The notes beneath the pieces were generated by a model, which was given only the letters and a program-made list of their open reading frames with translations, ran no database searches and was not told the origin of the DNA. DNA of 64,000 nt from contig JAZAYU010000079.1 in assembly GCA_038501625.1 (NCBI GenBank), positions 1,364,001-1,428,000 on the forward strand, given 5' to 3'. Shown piece by piece: positions 1-10,860 of the stretch; positions within the stretch are counted from its first letter, which is position 1, and every line of letters starts with the position of its first letter. The stretch comes from Corbicula japonica (lineage: Eukaryota > Mollusca > Bivalvia > Venerida > Cyrenidae). Both the position numbers and the translations under genes were made by a program.

Positions 1-841
1 AAGTACGGTCTTGTGACTTCTAAGGATTAAGTCTCTGAAGCAAAGCAACACCTTATTCACTGAATTGTTAAAATTCCAATATATAACTTAACTGAAAATA
101 TACCATTTTCAAGATTTCTATAACAAATATGTATAATAAATTTATGTTTTTTACATACTTATTTACATAGTTACCTTGTGGATTTTCGCAGTCAGAGAAT
201 CAGGCAATACCATTTGTGACTATAGATAGATAAAATATTTGATCTTATGTTACCTTTTGTTTTGAAAACTACTTACATTTACAGGTGCCTGGTCACGTGT
301 CAGAACGAAAATATCATGTTTTTTTTCAAATATCAACTTTTATAATATAAACTGTAAAAAACCTGTAAACGAAAGAATTGTGATGTAATATTCTTTCCAG
401 TCAACATGCGAGTGAATATGTTTAAAAAAAGTTGTTACAGCGTAACCTACGCAGTAAATTTCACTCCCAAGAGATCCTAAACTGTAGTGATGAAATTCGC
501 TCCTATGCGTTAATCAGTGGTACAATTAATATTTACTCCCAACTGTGACATTGATGTATTTTACCATGAACTGTGAATAAGCGGCTTTAAATTATTGGTA
601 TTAACTGGCATTATTTATATTGTACACTCCGAACTTACATTTCGTGAGAATTCTCTGTCATTTTTTAACGAACAAGTAATGATGCCTGTTACAAAGAATA
701 TTTTTCTTGAGTTTAGAAGAGGAAAATCTATTCAGTTGTAACAAGAAATCTTGCAAATTAAAAAAAACTCCTGTCAGCTGGGTTAGAATAAAAATCATCT
801 CCATTCAATGAATGCTCTGAGAGGATGGACCGACACCCCAG
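1..841. other. No feature recognised
   Basis: AT-rich DNA with stop codons in all frames. I see no convincing exon, RNA gene or repeat here. It forms the left flank of the foldback element that starts at 851. Confidence 0.5.
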
Positions 842-850
842 CTGAAAGGG
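842..850. repeat. Left target site duplication of foldback element
   Basis: CTGAAAGGG immediately before the left terminal inverted repeat. The identical word follows the right terminus. Confidence 0.88.
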
Positions 851-3800
851 ATGTTCGTGAAGTTGGCCGCCTAGCAGCCTAGCAGCCTGGCAGCATGAAG
901 TTGGCCGCCAGCAGCCTAGCAGCCAGGCAGCGTGAAGTTGGCCGCCTAGCAGCCAAGCAGAGTGAAGTTGGCCGCCCTACAGCCTAGCAGATACTTTGGC
1001 TGCTGTGATACTTTGGATGCTGAGCTGCTGTGGCGGCTGGGAAAAGTTGGCTGCTGGGCTGCTGTGGCGGATGAAATACTTTGGCTGCTGCGAAAAGTTG
1101 GCTGCTGGAATACTTTGGCTGCAAAGCTGCTGTGGCGGCTGCCAAAAGTTGGCTGCTGGGCTGCTGTGGCGGCTGGGATACTTTGGCTGCTGGGAAAAGT
1201 TGGCTGCTGGAATACTTTGGCTGCCGAGCTGTTGTGGCGGCTGGGAAAAGTTGGCTACTGGACTGCTGTGGCGGCTGGGATACTTTGGCTGCTGGGTAAA
1301 GTTGGCTGCTGAAATACTTTGGCTGCTGAGCTGGTGTGGCGGCTGGGAAAAGTTGGCTGCTGGGCTGTTGTGGCGGCTGGGATACTTTGGCTGCTGGGAA
1401 AAGTTGGCTGCTGGAATACTTTGGCTGCTGAACTGCTGTCGCGGTTGGGCAAAGTTGGCTGCTGGGCTGCTGTGGCGGCTGGGATACTTTGGCTGCTGGG
1501 AAAAGTTGGCTGCTGGAATACTTTAGCTGCTGAGCTGCTGTGGCGGCTCGGAAAAGTTGGCTGCTGAACTGCTGTGGCGGCTGGGATACTTTGGCTGCTG
1601 GCAAAAGTTGGCTGCTGGAATACTTTGGCTGCTGAGCTGTTGTGGCGGCTGCGAAAAGTTTGCTGCTGGGCTGCTGTGGCGGCTGGGATACTTTGGCTGC
1701 TGGGAAAAGTTGGCTGCTGGAATACTTTGGCTGCTGAGCTGCTGTGGCGGCTGGGAAAAGTTGGCTGCTGGGATGCTGTGGCGGCTGGGATACTTTGACT
1801 GCTGGGAAAAGTTGGCTGCTGGAATACATTGGCTGCTTATTTCTCATAAACACATTTCTTTTCTTTTTAAATTCTTAAAATACTCACATTAACAAACAAG
1901 TAAATATAAAGGCAAAATGTTTTGACCAAAGTTGTTATAATGCGAGAAAAGAATTTAAAAAGAAAAGAAATGTGTTTATGAGAAATAAAAGGACCTTACA
2001 TATTGTTGTCAGTATCTTCTTAATCATTTGGGTATTTTAATTGTATTTGTTTTGCGATGATTTTTTTGTGTAAAATTGAATTTTAGGGATTTTTAAGATT
2101 AAACTATTTTTCTTTACTGTTCTAACTGGTATTGACGCTTTTGTCTTCTCGTAGTTGGGAAATTCATATTTTTATGAAATCGAGTTAAATATCGTTGATT
2201 TAATATTTTTCTTTCACTTTTGGGTGTTTTTCGATTCTATTATAAAATGTTGGCATGATGATTTTAAGTCTGAACCCTCTGCTTCTAGGATGCTAGACTG
2301 ACAAATATATTATAACATCACCTACGTGAAGTTTTAAACTTCTCGCTGCCAAACAGTTAGGCTGCTAGGCTGCCAGTCTTCTCCGCTGTTATGCTGCCAA
2401 ATCGAAGTCTTCCTTTTGAATGAAACTGACGTAATAATTCGTTTAATAGCAAATCAGCAAATTTCTTGGTTTATTTGAACGTGTATTTCATATTTTTTAA
2501 AATTTCAATTAACTAAATTTTCTAAAAAATGTACGAGAACATGAAATATCGAAAGAAATGCGTTAACTTAATGATATGATAATATAAAATAACGTTATAA
2601 CATTAACTACGTTAAGTCTTAAACTTTTCGCTTTCCGGCAGCTAGGCTGCATGACTGCCAGGATACTAGGCTACCAAATCGAAGTCTGACGTGAGAAATT
2701 TTTAAAAGCATTATTTAACTTCAATTAAGCGACACCAGCCCAGACACTAAAGTATCCCAGCCGCTACAGCAGCTCAGCAGCCAAAGTATTCCAGCAGCAA
2801 ACTTTTCCCAGCAGCCAACTTTTCCCAGCCGCCACAGCAGCCCAGCAGCCAACTTTTCCCAGCCGCCACAGCAGCTCAGCAGCCAAAGTATTCCAGAAGC
2901 CAACTTTTCCCAGCAGCCAAAGTATCCCAGCCGCCACAGCAGCCCAGCAGCCAACTTTTCCCAGCCGCCACAGCAGCTCAGCAGCCAAAGTATTCCAGCA
3001 GCCAACTTTTCCCAGCAGCCAAAGTATCCCAGCCGCCACAGCAGCCCAGCAGCCAACTTTTCTCAGCCGCCACAGCAGCTCAGCAGCCAAAGTATTCCAG
3101 CAGCCAACTTTTCCCAGCAGCCAAAGTATTCCAGCCGCCACAGCAGCCCAGCAGCCAACTTTTCTCAGCCGCCACAGCAATTCAGCAGTCAAAGTATTCC
3201 AGCAGCCAACTTTTCCCAGCAGCCAAAGTATTCCATCCGCCACAGCAGCCCAGCAGCCAACTTTTCCCAGCCGCCACAGCAGCTCAGCAGCCAAAGTATT
3301 CCAGCAGCCAACTTTTCCCAGCAGCCAAAGTATCCCAGCCGCCACAGCAGCCCAGCAGCCAACTTTTCGCAGCGGCACAACAGCTCAGCAGCCAAAGTAT
3401 TCCAGCAGCCAACTTTTCCCAGCAGCCAAAGTATCCCAGCCGCCACAGCAGCTCAGCAGCCAACTTTTCCCAGCCGCCACAGCAGCTCGGCAGCCAAAGT
3501 ATTCCAGCAGCCAACTTTTCCCAGCAGCCAAAGTATCCTAGCCGCCACAGCAGCCCAGCAGCCAACTTTTCTCAGCCGCTACAGCAGCTCAGCAGCCAAA
3601 GTATTACAGCAGCCAACTTTTCCCAGCAGCCAAGGTATCCCAGCCGCCACAGCAGCCCACAGCCAACTTTTCCGAGCCGCCACAACAGCTCAGCAGCCAA
3701 AGTATTCCAGCAGCCAACTTTTCCCAGCAGCCAAAGTATCCCAGCCGCCACAGCAGCCCATCAGCCAACTTCTCTCAGCCGCCACAGCAGCTCAGCAGCA

Positions 3801-4497
3801 AAAGTATTCCAGCAGCCAACTTTTCCCAGCACCCAAAGTATCCCAGCCGCAACAGCAGCCCAGCAGCCAACTTTTCGCAGCCGTCACAGCAGCTCAGCAG
3901 CCAAAGTATTCCAGCAGCCAACTTTTCCCAGCAGCCAAAGTATTCCAGCCGCCACAGCAGCCCAGCAGCCAACTTTTCGCAGCCGCCACAGCAGCTCAGC
4001 AGCCAAAGTATTCCAGCAGCCAACTTTTCCCAGCCGCCACAGCAGCTCAGCAGCCAGAGTATTCCAGCAGCCAACTTTTCCCAACCGCCACAGCGGCTCA
4101 GCAGCGAAAGTATTCCAGCAGCCATCTTTTCCCAGCAGCCAAAGTATCCCAGCCGCTACAGCAGCCCAGCAGCCAACTTTTCCCAGCCGCCACAGCGGCT
4201 CAGCAGCCAAAGTATTCCAGCAGCCAACTTTTCCCAGCAGCCAAAGTATCCCAGCCGCCACAGCAGCCCAGCAGCCAACTTTTCCCAGCCGCCACAGCAG
4301 CTCAGCAGCCAAAATATCACAGCAGCCGAAGTATCTGTTGGGCGGCCAACTTCACGCTGCTAGGCTGCTAGGCTGCTGGTCGGCCAACTTCACGCTGCCT
4401 GGCTGCTAGGCTGCTGGGCGGCCAACTTCACGCTGTAAGGCTGCTAGGCTGCTTGTCGGCCAACTTCACGCTGCTAGGCGGCCAACTTCACGAACAT
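851..4497. mobile_element. Foldback (FB/TU-like) transposon, non-autonomous
   Basis: The element has two very long inverted arms made of tandem subrepeats and a unique AT-rich middle. The left arm (851-1838) opens with ATGTTCGTGAAGTTGG. The right arm (about 2745-4497) closes with the exact reverse complement. Outer modules are rich in CTAGCAGCC, and inner modules repeat with a 102-bp period (GGCGGCTGGGATACTTTGG at about 1171, 1273, 1375 and 1477). The 9-bp word CTGAAAGGG sits directly outside both ends (842-850 and 4498-4506), a target site duplication. Arms of tandem subrepeats with a 9-bp duplication are the hallmark of Drosophila Foldback elements. Mutator-like elements also make 9-bp duplications, so the superfamily is not settled. 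There is no transposase gene in the middle, so the element must be mobilised in trans. The repeats are open in several frames only because the unit lacks stops; I do not regard these as proteins. Confidence 0.9.
1839..1986. repeat. 38-bp perfect inverted repeat in foldback middle
   Basis: Bases 1839-1876 (ATTTCTCATAAACACATTTC...) and 1949-1986 are exact reverse complements separated by 72 bases. The left arm joins directly to the end of the left tandem array, so it is the innermost part of the foldback structure. The rest of the middle (1987-2740) is AT-rich. It holds two diverged direct copies of a segment with CTTAAACTT..CGCT and CCAAATCGAAGTCT (about 2325-2400 and 2605-2690). Confidence 0.85.
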
Positions 4498-4506
4498 CTG
4501 AAAGGG
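4498..4506. repeat. Right target site duplication of foldback element
   Basis: CTGAAAGGG immediately after the right terminal inverted repeat, identical to 842-850. Confidence 0.88.
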
Positions 4507-5104
4507 AATTAAAAATAATCGTCTTTCTCTTATTCTTTGTGTCGTATTTCTGTTTACAAGCAGTTGTGTTTGTTTTAACCCTATACTCGTTCTACGTATC
4601 ATTAAGTGTGAGTACAAGTATTTATATTTGCCTTTTTATTGACATGTAAGGCGTCGCAAACATTGCAAATGGCGAAAACAGGCTAAAATTAAAAAAATGA
4701 ATTTTGGGGAAAATACTTATTGCCACCTAGATTTTAGTAAAGAAATGTATTTAGCTATGGATGTAGTTAATGTTTGCAAGCTCAATTTAGTCTAATTCAT
4801 GTTCTAATTATCAAGCACATACTAAAACAAAAGAAAAACCGTTTGCATGAGAACTCTGAAATTCATGGACAATATATCAAACCAACTCATACCTGAAATA
4901 AGTATATGCTGGTCTACAATATTTAGTGCCAATTCGTCAAAATAATGTAAGGGTTTTCAAGACATTCAAGGAAAACTTACTTCCTGGTTCAAACTGATAT
5001 AGATTTCTACTTTCATGTTTGGAAGAAAGTCAAGAGCGTAGTGTGACCGCGGCACACAAGCATTCAAATATTTTGTAGAGTTTCAAGTTTGATAAGAGCA
5101 AAAA
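4507..5104. other. No feature recognised
   Basis: AT-rich spacer between the foldback element and the 21-bp minisatellite. No exon or repeat was recognised. Confidence 0.45.
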
Positions 5105-5760
5105 GAAGTTTGGCAGACGTAACTAATGGCAAGAGCCACTCACAAAGAGTGTGGCAAGAACCACAAGGAGTGTGGCTGACAAGAGGGGTTTGGGAAGAGA
5201 CACAGGGAGTGTGACAGACATGGGGAGTTTGGAAAGAGCCAATGGGAGTGTGGCTGACACAAGGAATGAAGCAAGACCACAGGGAGTGTTGCAGACACGA
5301 GGAGTTTGGGAAGAGCCGATGGACTGTGGCAGACACAAGGAGTGTGGCAAGATCGACAGAAAGTATGGATGACACATGAAGTGTAGCAAGATTCACAGGG
5401 TGTGGCAAGAGCCACAGGGAGTGTGGCAAGAGCAAAAGGAAGTATTGCAGACACCAGTAGTGTTGCAAGAGCCACAATAAGTGTGGCAAGAGCCACAGAA
5501 GAGTTAGCAAGAGAGAGCCACGGGGAGTGTTGCAAGAGCCGTGTGGAGCGTGGCAAACACACGGAATGAGGAAGAGCCTCAAGGAGTGTGGCAAGAGACA
5601 TGTCGAGTATGACAGACACAATCAGTGAGGCAAGAACCACAGCGAGTGTGGAAAACGCTATGAGTATGGCAAGAGCCATGAAGTGTATGACAAACGCAAT
5701 GAGTTAAAGGCAAGAGCCACAAAAGATAGTGGTAAGAGCCACAAGGAGTGTGACAGTGTA
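5105..5760. repeat. 21-bp minisatellite
   Basis: Diverged tandem copies of a roughly 21-bp unit resembling GAGTGTGGCAAGAGCCACAAG, about 30 copies. The word GTGGCAAGAGCCAC is nearly palindromic, so single units could form small hairpins. Frames are open because the unit is a multiple of three and lacks stops. The resulting Leu/Cys/His-rich translations on the minus strand are artefacts. Confidence 0.85.
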
Positions 5761-6840
5761 CCAGCTCTTCAGCCTCAAGCTCAACCCGATTCACAGCCAT
5801 GCTACCAAGCTGCCTAGACCCGTCACTGTATGTTTCTCGCCATCCACATCCGCTACTCTAGCTCCTGGGTAGATGTCAAGAGTAGATGAACACGTATATT
5901 TTTCGTTATGACTTTTTATGCTTCCTTCGAAAACATATATGGATGGCATGCTGTTCAAGCGAAGACATTACAATTTTAGCTGATGACATATTTGTGGTTT
6001 CATCCGGTTTTGCCAGTTTAATTACATTTCTCTTGAGACAGGAAAACACATGATACAATCTCGCAACTAGTAGTACATCTGTAATTATATGCAGATGTTT
6101 GATAAAGCTAGCTGCAATAATATTATTATCTTGAGAGGAAAATCGGAAAAATTCTTACCTAATACGGGGATATTGCAGTTCTCATCTTGCATAAAGAATA
6201 GGCTTCACAAAGCTATGGCATTGATCTAATATGGGATATTGTGGTTCTTATATTGCCAAAAGAATAAACTTCACAAAGCCATGTCAATGGTGTTTCCTTG
6301 GAAATAATAAAAAGCATACAAACCGCTATCATAGTCATTTGTATGTTTGGAGATAGCCGAAAACGTGCATGATCATGATGTTGATTCAAACTCTTAGTTC
6401 GAAATTCTTGAAAGTTTTCGTCAAGAGATAAGAGTCTGTAATTAAGAATTTGCATATCGCTTGATATACATCTGCGGCTCACTAGTAATTTACATTTTAA
6501 TTTGATTAATCAAGATAAGTCCATGAAATTTGAATAGAAGTGAACCCGAGTTCAGTCATATTCTCGTCCTTTCTAAGATTAAGGTGATGCAAGTGAAATT
6601 AATAATTGGATCTTTCCAGAAAACACCAGATACATGTACACAGTTAAAGTGGTGATGATTGCATTTTTTAATTATTTTGTCGTTATCGACAATTTCCAGA
6701 GCTAAATAGCAATTAAATGATAATTATCGTTACATTGGTTGAAAACAAATACTAAATTTTGCCACTTTTCCTGTATCTGTTACTGTAATTGATAATTAAG
6801 TCACAAACAGTTGCGTCATTTTCGCTGCACAGAACTGAAA
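5761..6840. other. No feature recognised
   Basis: AT-rich intergenic DNA with no convincing exon, RNA gene or repeat. Confidence 0.4.
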
Positions 6841-6986
6841 ATGGAGACTAATGATATATTAACTTGTGATCAAATAAGCGAGACTCCACAAATGGAAAAT
6901 CAATGTACGAACATCACCCACGAGCCTGTCAGTGTGACATGTCACACAAGAAGCGCCACACAAGACAACATTATTTCAAATTCAGC
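6841..6986 (+). CDS. Possible first coding exon, unknown gene
   Basis: An ATG at 6841 opens 48 codons (METNDILTCDQISETP...) that end exactly at a strong splice donor, GC|GTAAGT (GT at 6987). Base composition is less AT-rich than its surroundings. The peptide is hydrophilic and Thr/Asn/Cys-rich, without a motif I recognise. I could not find a following exon on the plus strand. It could be a true N-terminal exon of a gene with large introns, a non-coding RNA exon, or chance. Confidence 0.25.
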
Positions 6987-8949
6987 GTAAGTTCTAACAG
7001 ACACTTACCGTGGTCACGAAAGAGGTTTTCAAGATTTACCGTGTTCACGAGCAATATAAAACTGTAGCAGAATGCTACAGTTGCAAGACGAGCACAACTT
7101 GTGGTGGAGATTGGCCTTAGAGTCTTAGTTGTGGAACTGAAATGGCCGCTGTCTTCAGGCGTCGAACTGAGCCCTAATTACACTGACGTGGTAAGACTTA
7201 ATATCTAAGATCTAGAATTTAAACATGACCGAACCATTGACCATACCCGCAGGCAGTGTTTCCAGTGTAATAAACAGACAGACTAGCAAGTAGGTTCACT
7301 GGGTACATATAATATCGTATTATGAATTAAATTATTACCTTATGCGCTTTATAATTCTAACCATCTATATCAAGGTAGGCAGACTGGATGAGATTTTGTT
7401 TAAAACAGTGATAGATAACTTAATAATGTTTAATACAGTCCCCTCTCCAGACATATAATTGTAATTACTTAATAAAAAAACTATGCCCAGGTTTACCGAT
7501 TTTATATCGATATGAGATATACCCGCAACTGTTAAGGATATATTTTGTTAAGTTATGTTTTGGTCACTTGGGTATAAAAGTATAGTCATGCTTAAGTAAC
7601 GAGATGAATAATTTAGCTATTATATGTTTTTTTCTTCGGAAGGTTCCAGATAGATTCCAGTATCAGGGATGTATAGTATATAATAGATTAATATACTGCA
7701 GGCATTGTTCATTGTTCGGTTATTCCCGGGAGTTGTTGGTAAGCTAATGGATAATAAAATGGCCTGTAGATTTCCTTTTTACGAAATGGCCTCTAGATTT
7801 CCTTTTTACTTGACTATATTCGTTTCCTCGATTTTCTTCGGAAATGCCCTTTTTGGTTTCGTGTGCGACTTTAATGAAGTTCAACTAGTCATTGCGTATT
7901 GAAAATAAATTCCACAAAGAATGTAAACGTATTAAAACTTATTTCTAACCTACGAACTTTTGAGCAGTAATAATAAACTGCAAATCCCAAAGTTCTCATA
8001 ACAACGTTGCAATAGATGTCGCGCAATGATAGATTCAATAAGAGAAAACTTCAGTTTTATTTAGTGTTGCCTCGTTGAAGTTAAGAAGTTGTTACTTTAA
8101 TGTCATTTTTCTTCTGTTGAGAGAAATAAAGAAAAATTGCATACCAGAGAAGTTAGCATCGTTCTCACACATGCGCCAGACAATTCATTGCTATATACTG
8201 CTCATAATTTGCTTACGACATTCAGAGGAAAATGATTAATTATGAAAGCTAGAAAGGTTAGTCATGATCTTGTCTGTATTTCATGATGCACTTCTGAATC
8301 TAAGTTAGATATAGTTGTTATAATCATATGTCTCATTGCGTTTATTGTAGCTGTTAAATTATTTAACCATAAAGTAAAGGATATTTGCTTATTTCCCAAA
8401 CAGTGAAACATCGCTATGAAGACAACTTCTGGGAATGGACTTTAAAGTGGGGCGAATCGTAATTTCGTGGTGGAAAATAGTGCAAAAACTGAGAAAATGC
8501 ACTTTTAATTAGTGGTCTTTATATGGGAATGGTCTTAACTTCAGGTCTCTATGAGGGGTTTGCCGAACATGTCACAATCAAAAAGCAATTTGAAGTAATC
8601 ACTCGAAATATCAAGAGTTCAAACAAATTGTGACTAAGAACTTAAAGTTCGAACTTTTGTCATATTGACACGACTAATAGATAAAAATGCCAGAGTTCCC
8701 CACGAGTATTTTCGCATTACACTGCATTGATCGACTTCACGAGACAGATTCATAAAATTCCCTCTTTGTGACAACTGTCACAGACAGCAGACAATTATCA
8801 GAACCATATGATCATATAAATCAACACGAACAGAAAAGTGCGAATGGGACTGAAAATATATATCTCCGAAATATTAGAGAGAATTTGTTCAACATATATA
8901 GCTCAAGAATGGTCAACTTTCAGAAGACCATGTTGTAACGCGATGTTAG
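6987..8949. other. No feature recognised
   Basis: AT-rich DNA. Short open stretches such as 7705-7902 have no recognisable homology, codon bias or splice context. No repeat with identifiable ends was seen. Confidence 0.4.
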
Positions 8950-9497
8950 CAGGCTTTCAAGTGATCTTTTTCCAAAAGGTAGGAAAGAAATAGGAACCAT
9001 TTTGAGAAAAAACGTAGGGAAAAAGTAGGAACTTTTTCCACAAAAGTAGGAATACACAACAGTTTCGACGCTATCTTTTACACACTATACATATCATGGT
9101 GCACTTCATCCAACCGAGGCCCAACACCTAAGTAAGACTACCACTGCAAACTCAGAGACGGATATCTATGTGGAGTCAGTAAGGGTCTATGGGGCCTCAT
9201 CTTAATGACTGCATTATAAATTTTAGGCCTGTCAGACCTAAGGTTTATATGCTGACAGCAGAAATACATATAACATGTGTACACTCATCAATATGAATAC
9301 TGGAATGACATTCGCATTGCTTTTCGAACATCCGTCATATACTGAAAAAATCTCTTTTTTTCAAATATAAAAGAATTTTTAACCAACTAACAAAAATGTA
9401 GGAAAAGTAGGAGTTTTTTTTGTAAGAAAATAGAAAAAAGTAAGAACAAGACTAAAAAAGGGAAAACTAGGAAAAAGTATGACCGCTTGACAGCCTG
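8950..9497. mobile_element. hAT-like non-autonomous element
   Basis: The ends are imperfect inverted repeats: CAGGCTTTCAAGTGATC at the left, and on the opposite strand CAGGCTGTCAAGCGGTC from 9497. The direct word TGTTAG flanks both ends (8944-8949 and 9498-9503). A CAG start fits hAT elements, although they usually leave 8-bp duplications. Internal sequence repeats AAGTAGGAA-type words near both ends and encodes no transposase. Confidence 0.6.
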
Positions 9498-9503
9498 TGT
9501 TAG

Positions 9504-10444
9504 TACATGATGTTCATATTTTTTCATTAAAGGCATTTTTTGCTAGCGATATCATAGAACTGTTTACCTATTCAATATTGCACTGTATGTCCCATGAAAT
9601 ATTGTACAATGTCTACCTTTATTTACGCTATATTTCATCAATGGAGAGAGCCTTTTCCGTACGTTATAAATGAACTTCAGTTTAATCAACAAATCCTACA
9701 AAACACATCACCCTTTTGGGTTGTAAAAGCTGGGGGAAGACATATTTTAAACACGCTAAATATTTATCATATCCCATATAAAGGCGATAAATTATCGATT
9801 CACTTATTGTATTTACATTAAATTTTCTGATTTTCAAGTCTTACCAAATTTTGGGATGAACATCATATAAAACAGTTTTTTTTATTTAATAATGCAGTTT
9901 CTGACTGCTAACACTAATGATTTGTATTAGCAGTTCATTCTAAATACATAGTTTTAACCACCACAAAACAGAAACGCGTGTAACATGCTTCCATCGTCAA
10001 CAAACCCCAATGACTCCATATAACACAACGTAAAAAGCATTTTTAAGCTACTCACATTTTGGGAACCATTCACTTACATGGTAAACCTAGCGTTTATTTG
10101 ATGCATTAAAGCGGCATTGAGCTATCTCCAATTAACATGACCACTTAAAACCTGGCGAGATCGTCATGACAAAATATCCTGTTACTTGAAATCAATGCAG
10201 TGAAAAGAGAACATTAGTATTTCTTGCATTCTGGGGTTCTCAAAAGTTATTACAGCCATTATGAACTTTCATGTTCAGAAATAGAAGCATGCAAAACCTC
10301 ATTTTTTGACTATTCGAAAATTGTCAGACTTTTTGACAAATATTCATACAGTCACATTTTTGGTGTGCAGTTCACATTTTGTGCTTTACAGCCAATATTA
10401 GAGACACTTTCATGATGCTCTATATAAAGCCATTAAAAAGAAAA
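9504..10444. other. No feature recognised (downstream of RPAP3)
   Basis: AT-rich sequence beyond the predicted RPAP3 polyadenylation site. Two short open stretches (9594-9821 and 10224-10415, plus) show no homology or splice context that would support a gene. Confidence 0.4.
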
Positions 10445-10768
10445 CTAGAACAATTATATCACAATACTTTATTCAAAAAATAAATCTTTCAACCAAACAT
10501 AACATGCTGATATTCCAACACAAACAATTTTTTACCCACAATTTTTTTACACCGATACTCAAGGAATTCTCCATAGAAAAACATGCAATAATTTCCACAA
10601 ATGCTCAAAAAAATTATTCTCCGTGAATACTTGCCATTACTGCACCAATGAGCATGAATATTTCACAAATACTGCAGAATACTCTTCAATCCTTGATTCC
10701 ACAGCCACTTGGACTGGTTCACAATTACACAGCAGCAGATCATGGTAGCGTTGCCAGACCAGTCTTTG
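10445..10768 (-). other. RPAP3: RPAP3 3' untranslated region with poly(A) signal
   Basis: Downstream of the RPAP3 stop codon on the minus strand, the canonical AATAAA occurs at 10473-10468. Cleavage would be expected near 10445-10455. The exact end is inferred. Confidence 0.55.
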
Positions 10769-10860
10769 TTATCTGACCTCATATTTAGCAGAGAGAGAGT
10801 CTATGTCAGTGTCTATACTTTTCCCACTCTGTCTCAGATGTGTAAATATCTCCAACAACA
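10769..10860 (-). CDS. RPAP3: RPAP3 exon 10 (stop codon)
   Basis: 92 nt after TTTCAG. It completes the C-terminus (VLLEIFTHLRQSGKSI...LSAKYEVR) and ends at TAA (10771-10769). The incoming phase 1 fits exon 9. Confidence 0.92.

Noticed and set aside
962..4312. Many long open frames with Leu/Trp/Gly/Cys-rich or Gln/Pro/Ser-rich translations
   Set aside because: They are frames of a stop-free 102-bp transposon subrepeat, open on both strands and in several phases at once.
5064..5800. Leu/Cys/His-rich open frames on the minus strand
   Set aside because: Produced by the 21-bp minisatellite; no splice context or homology.
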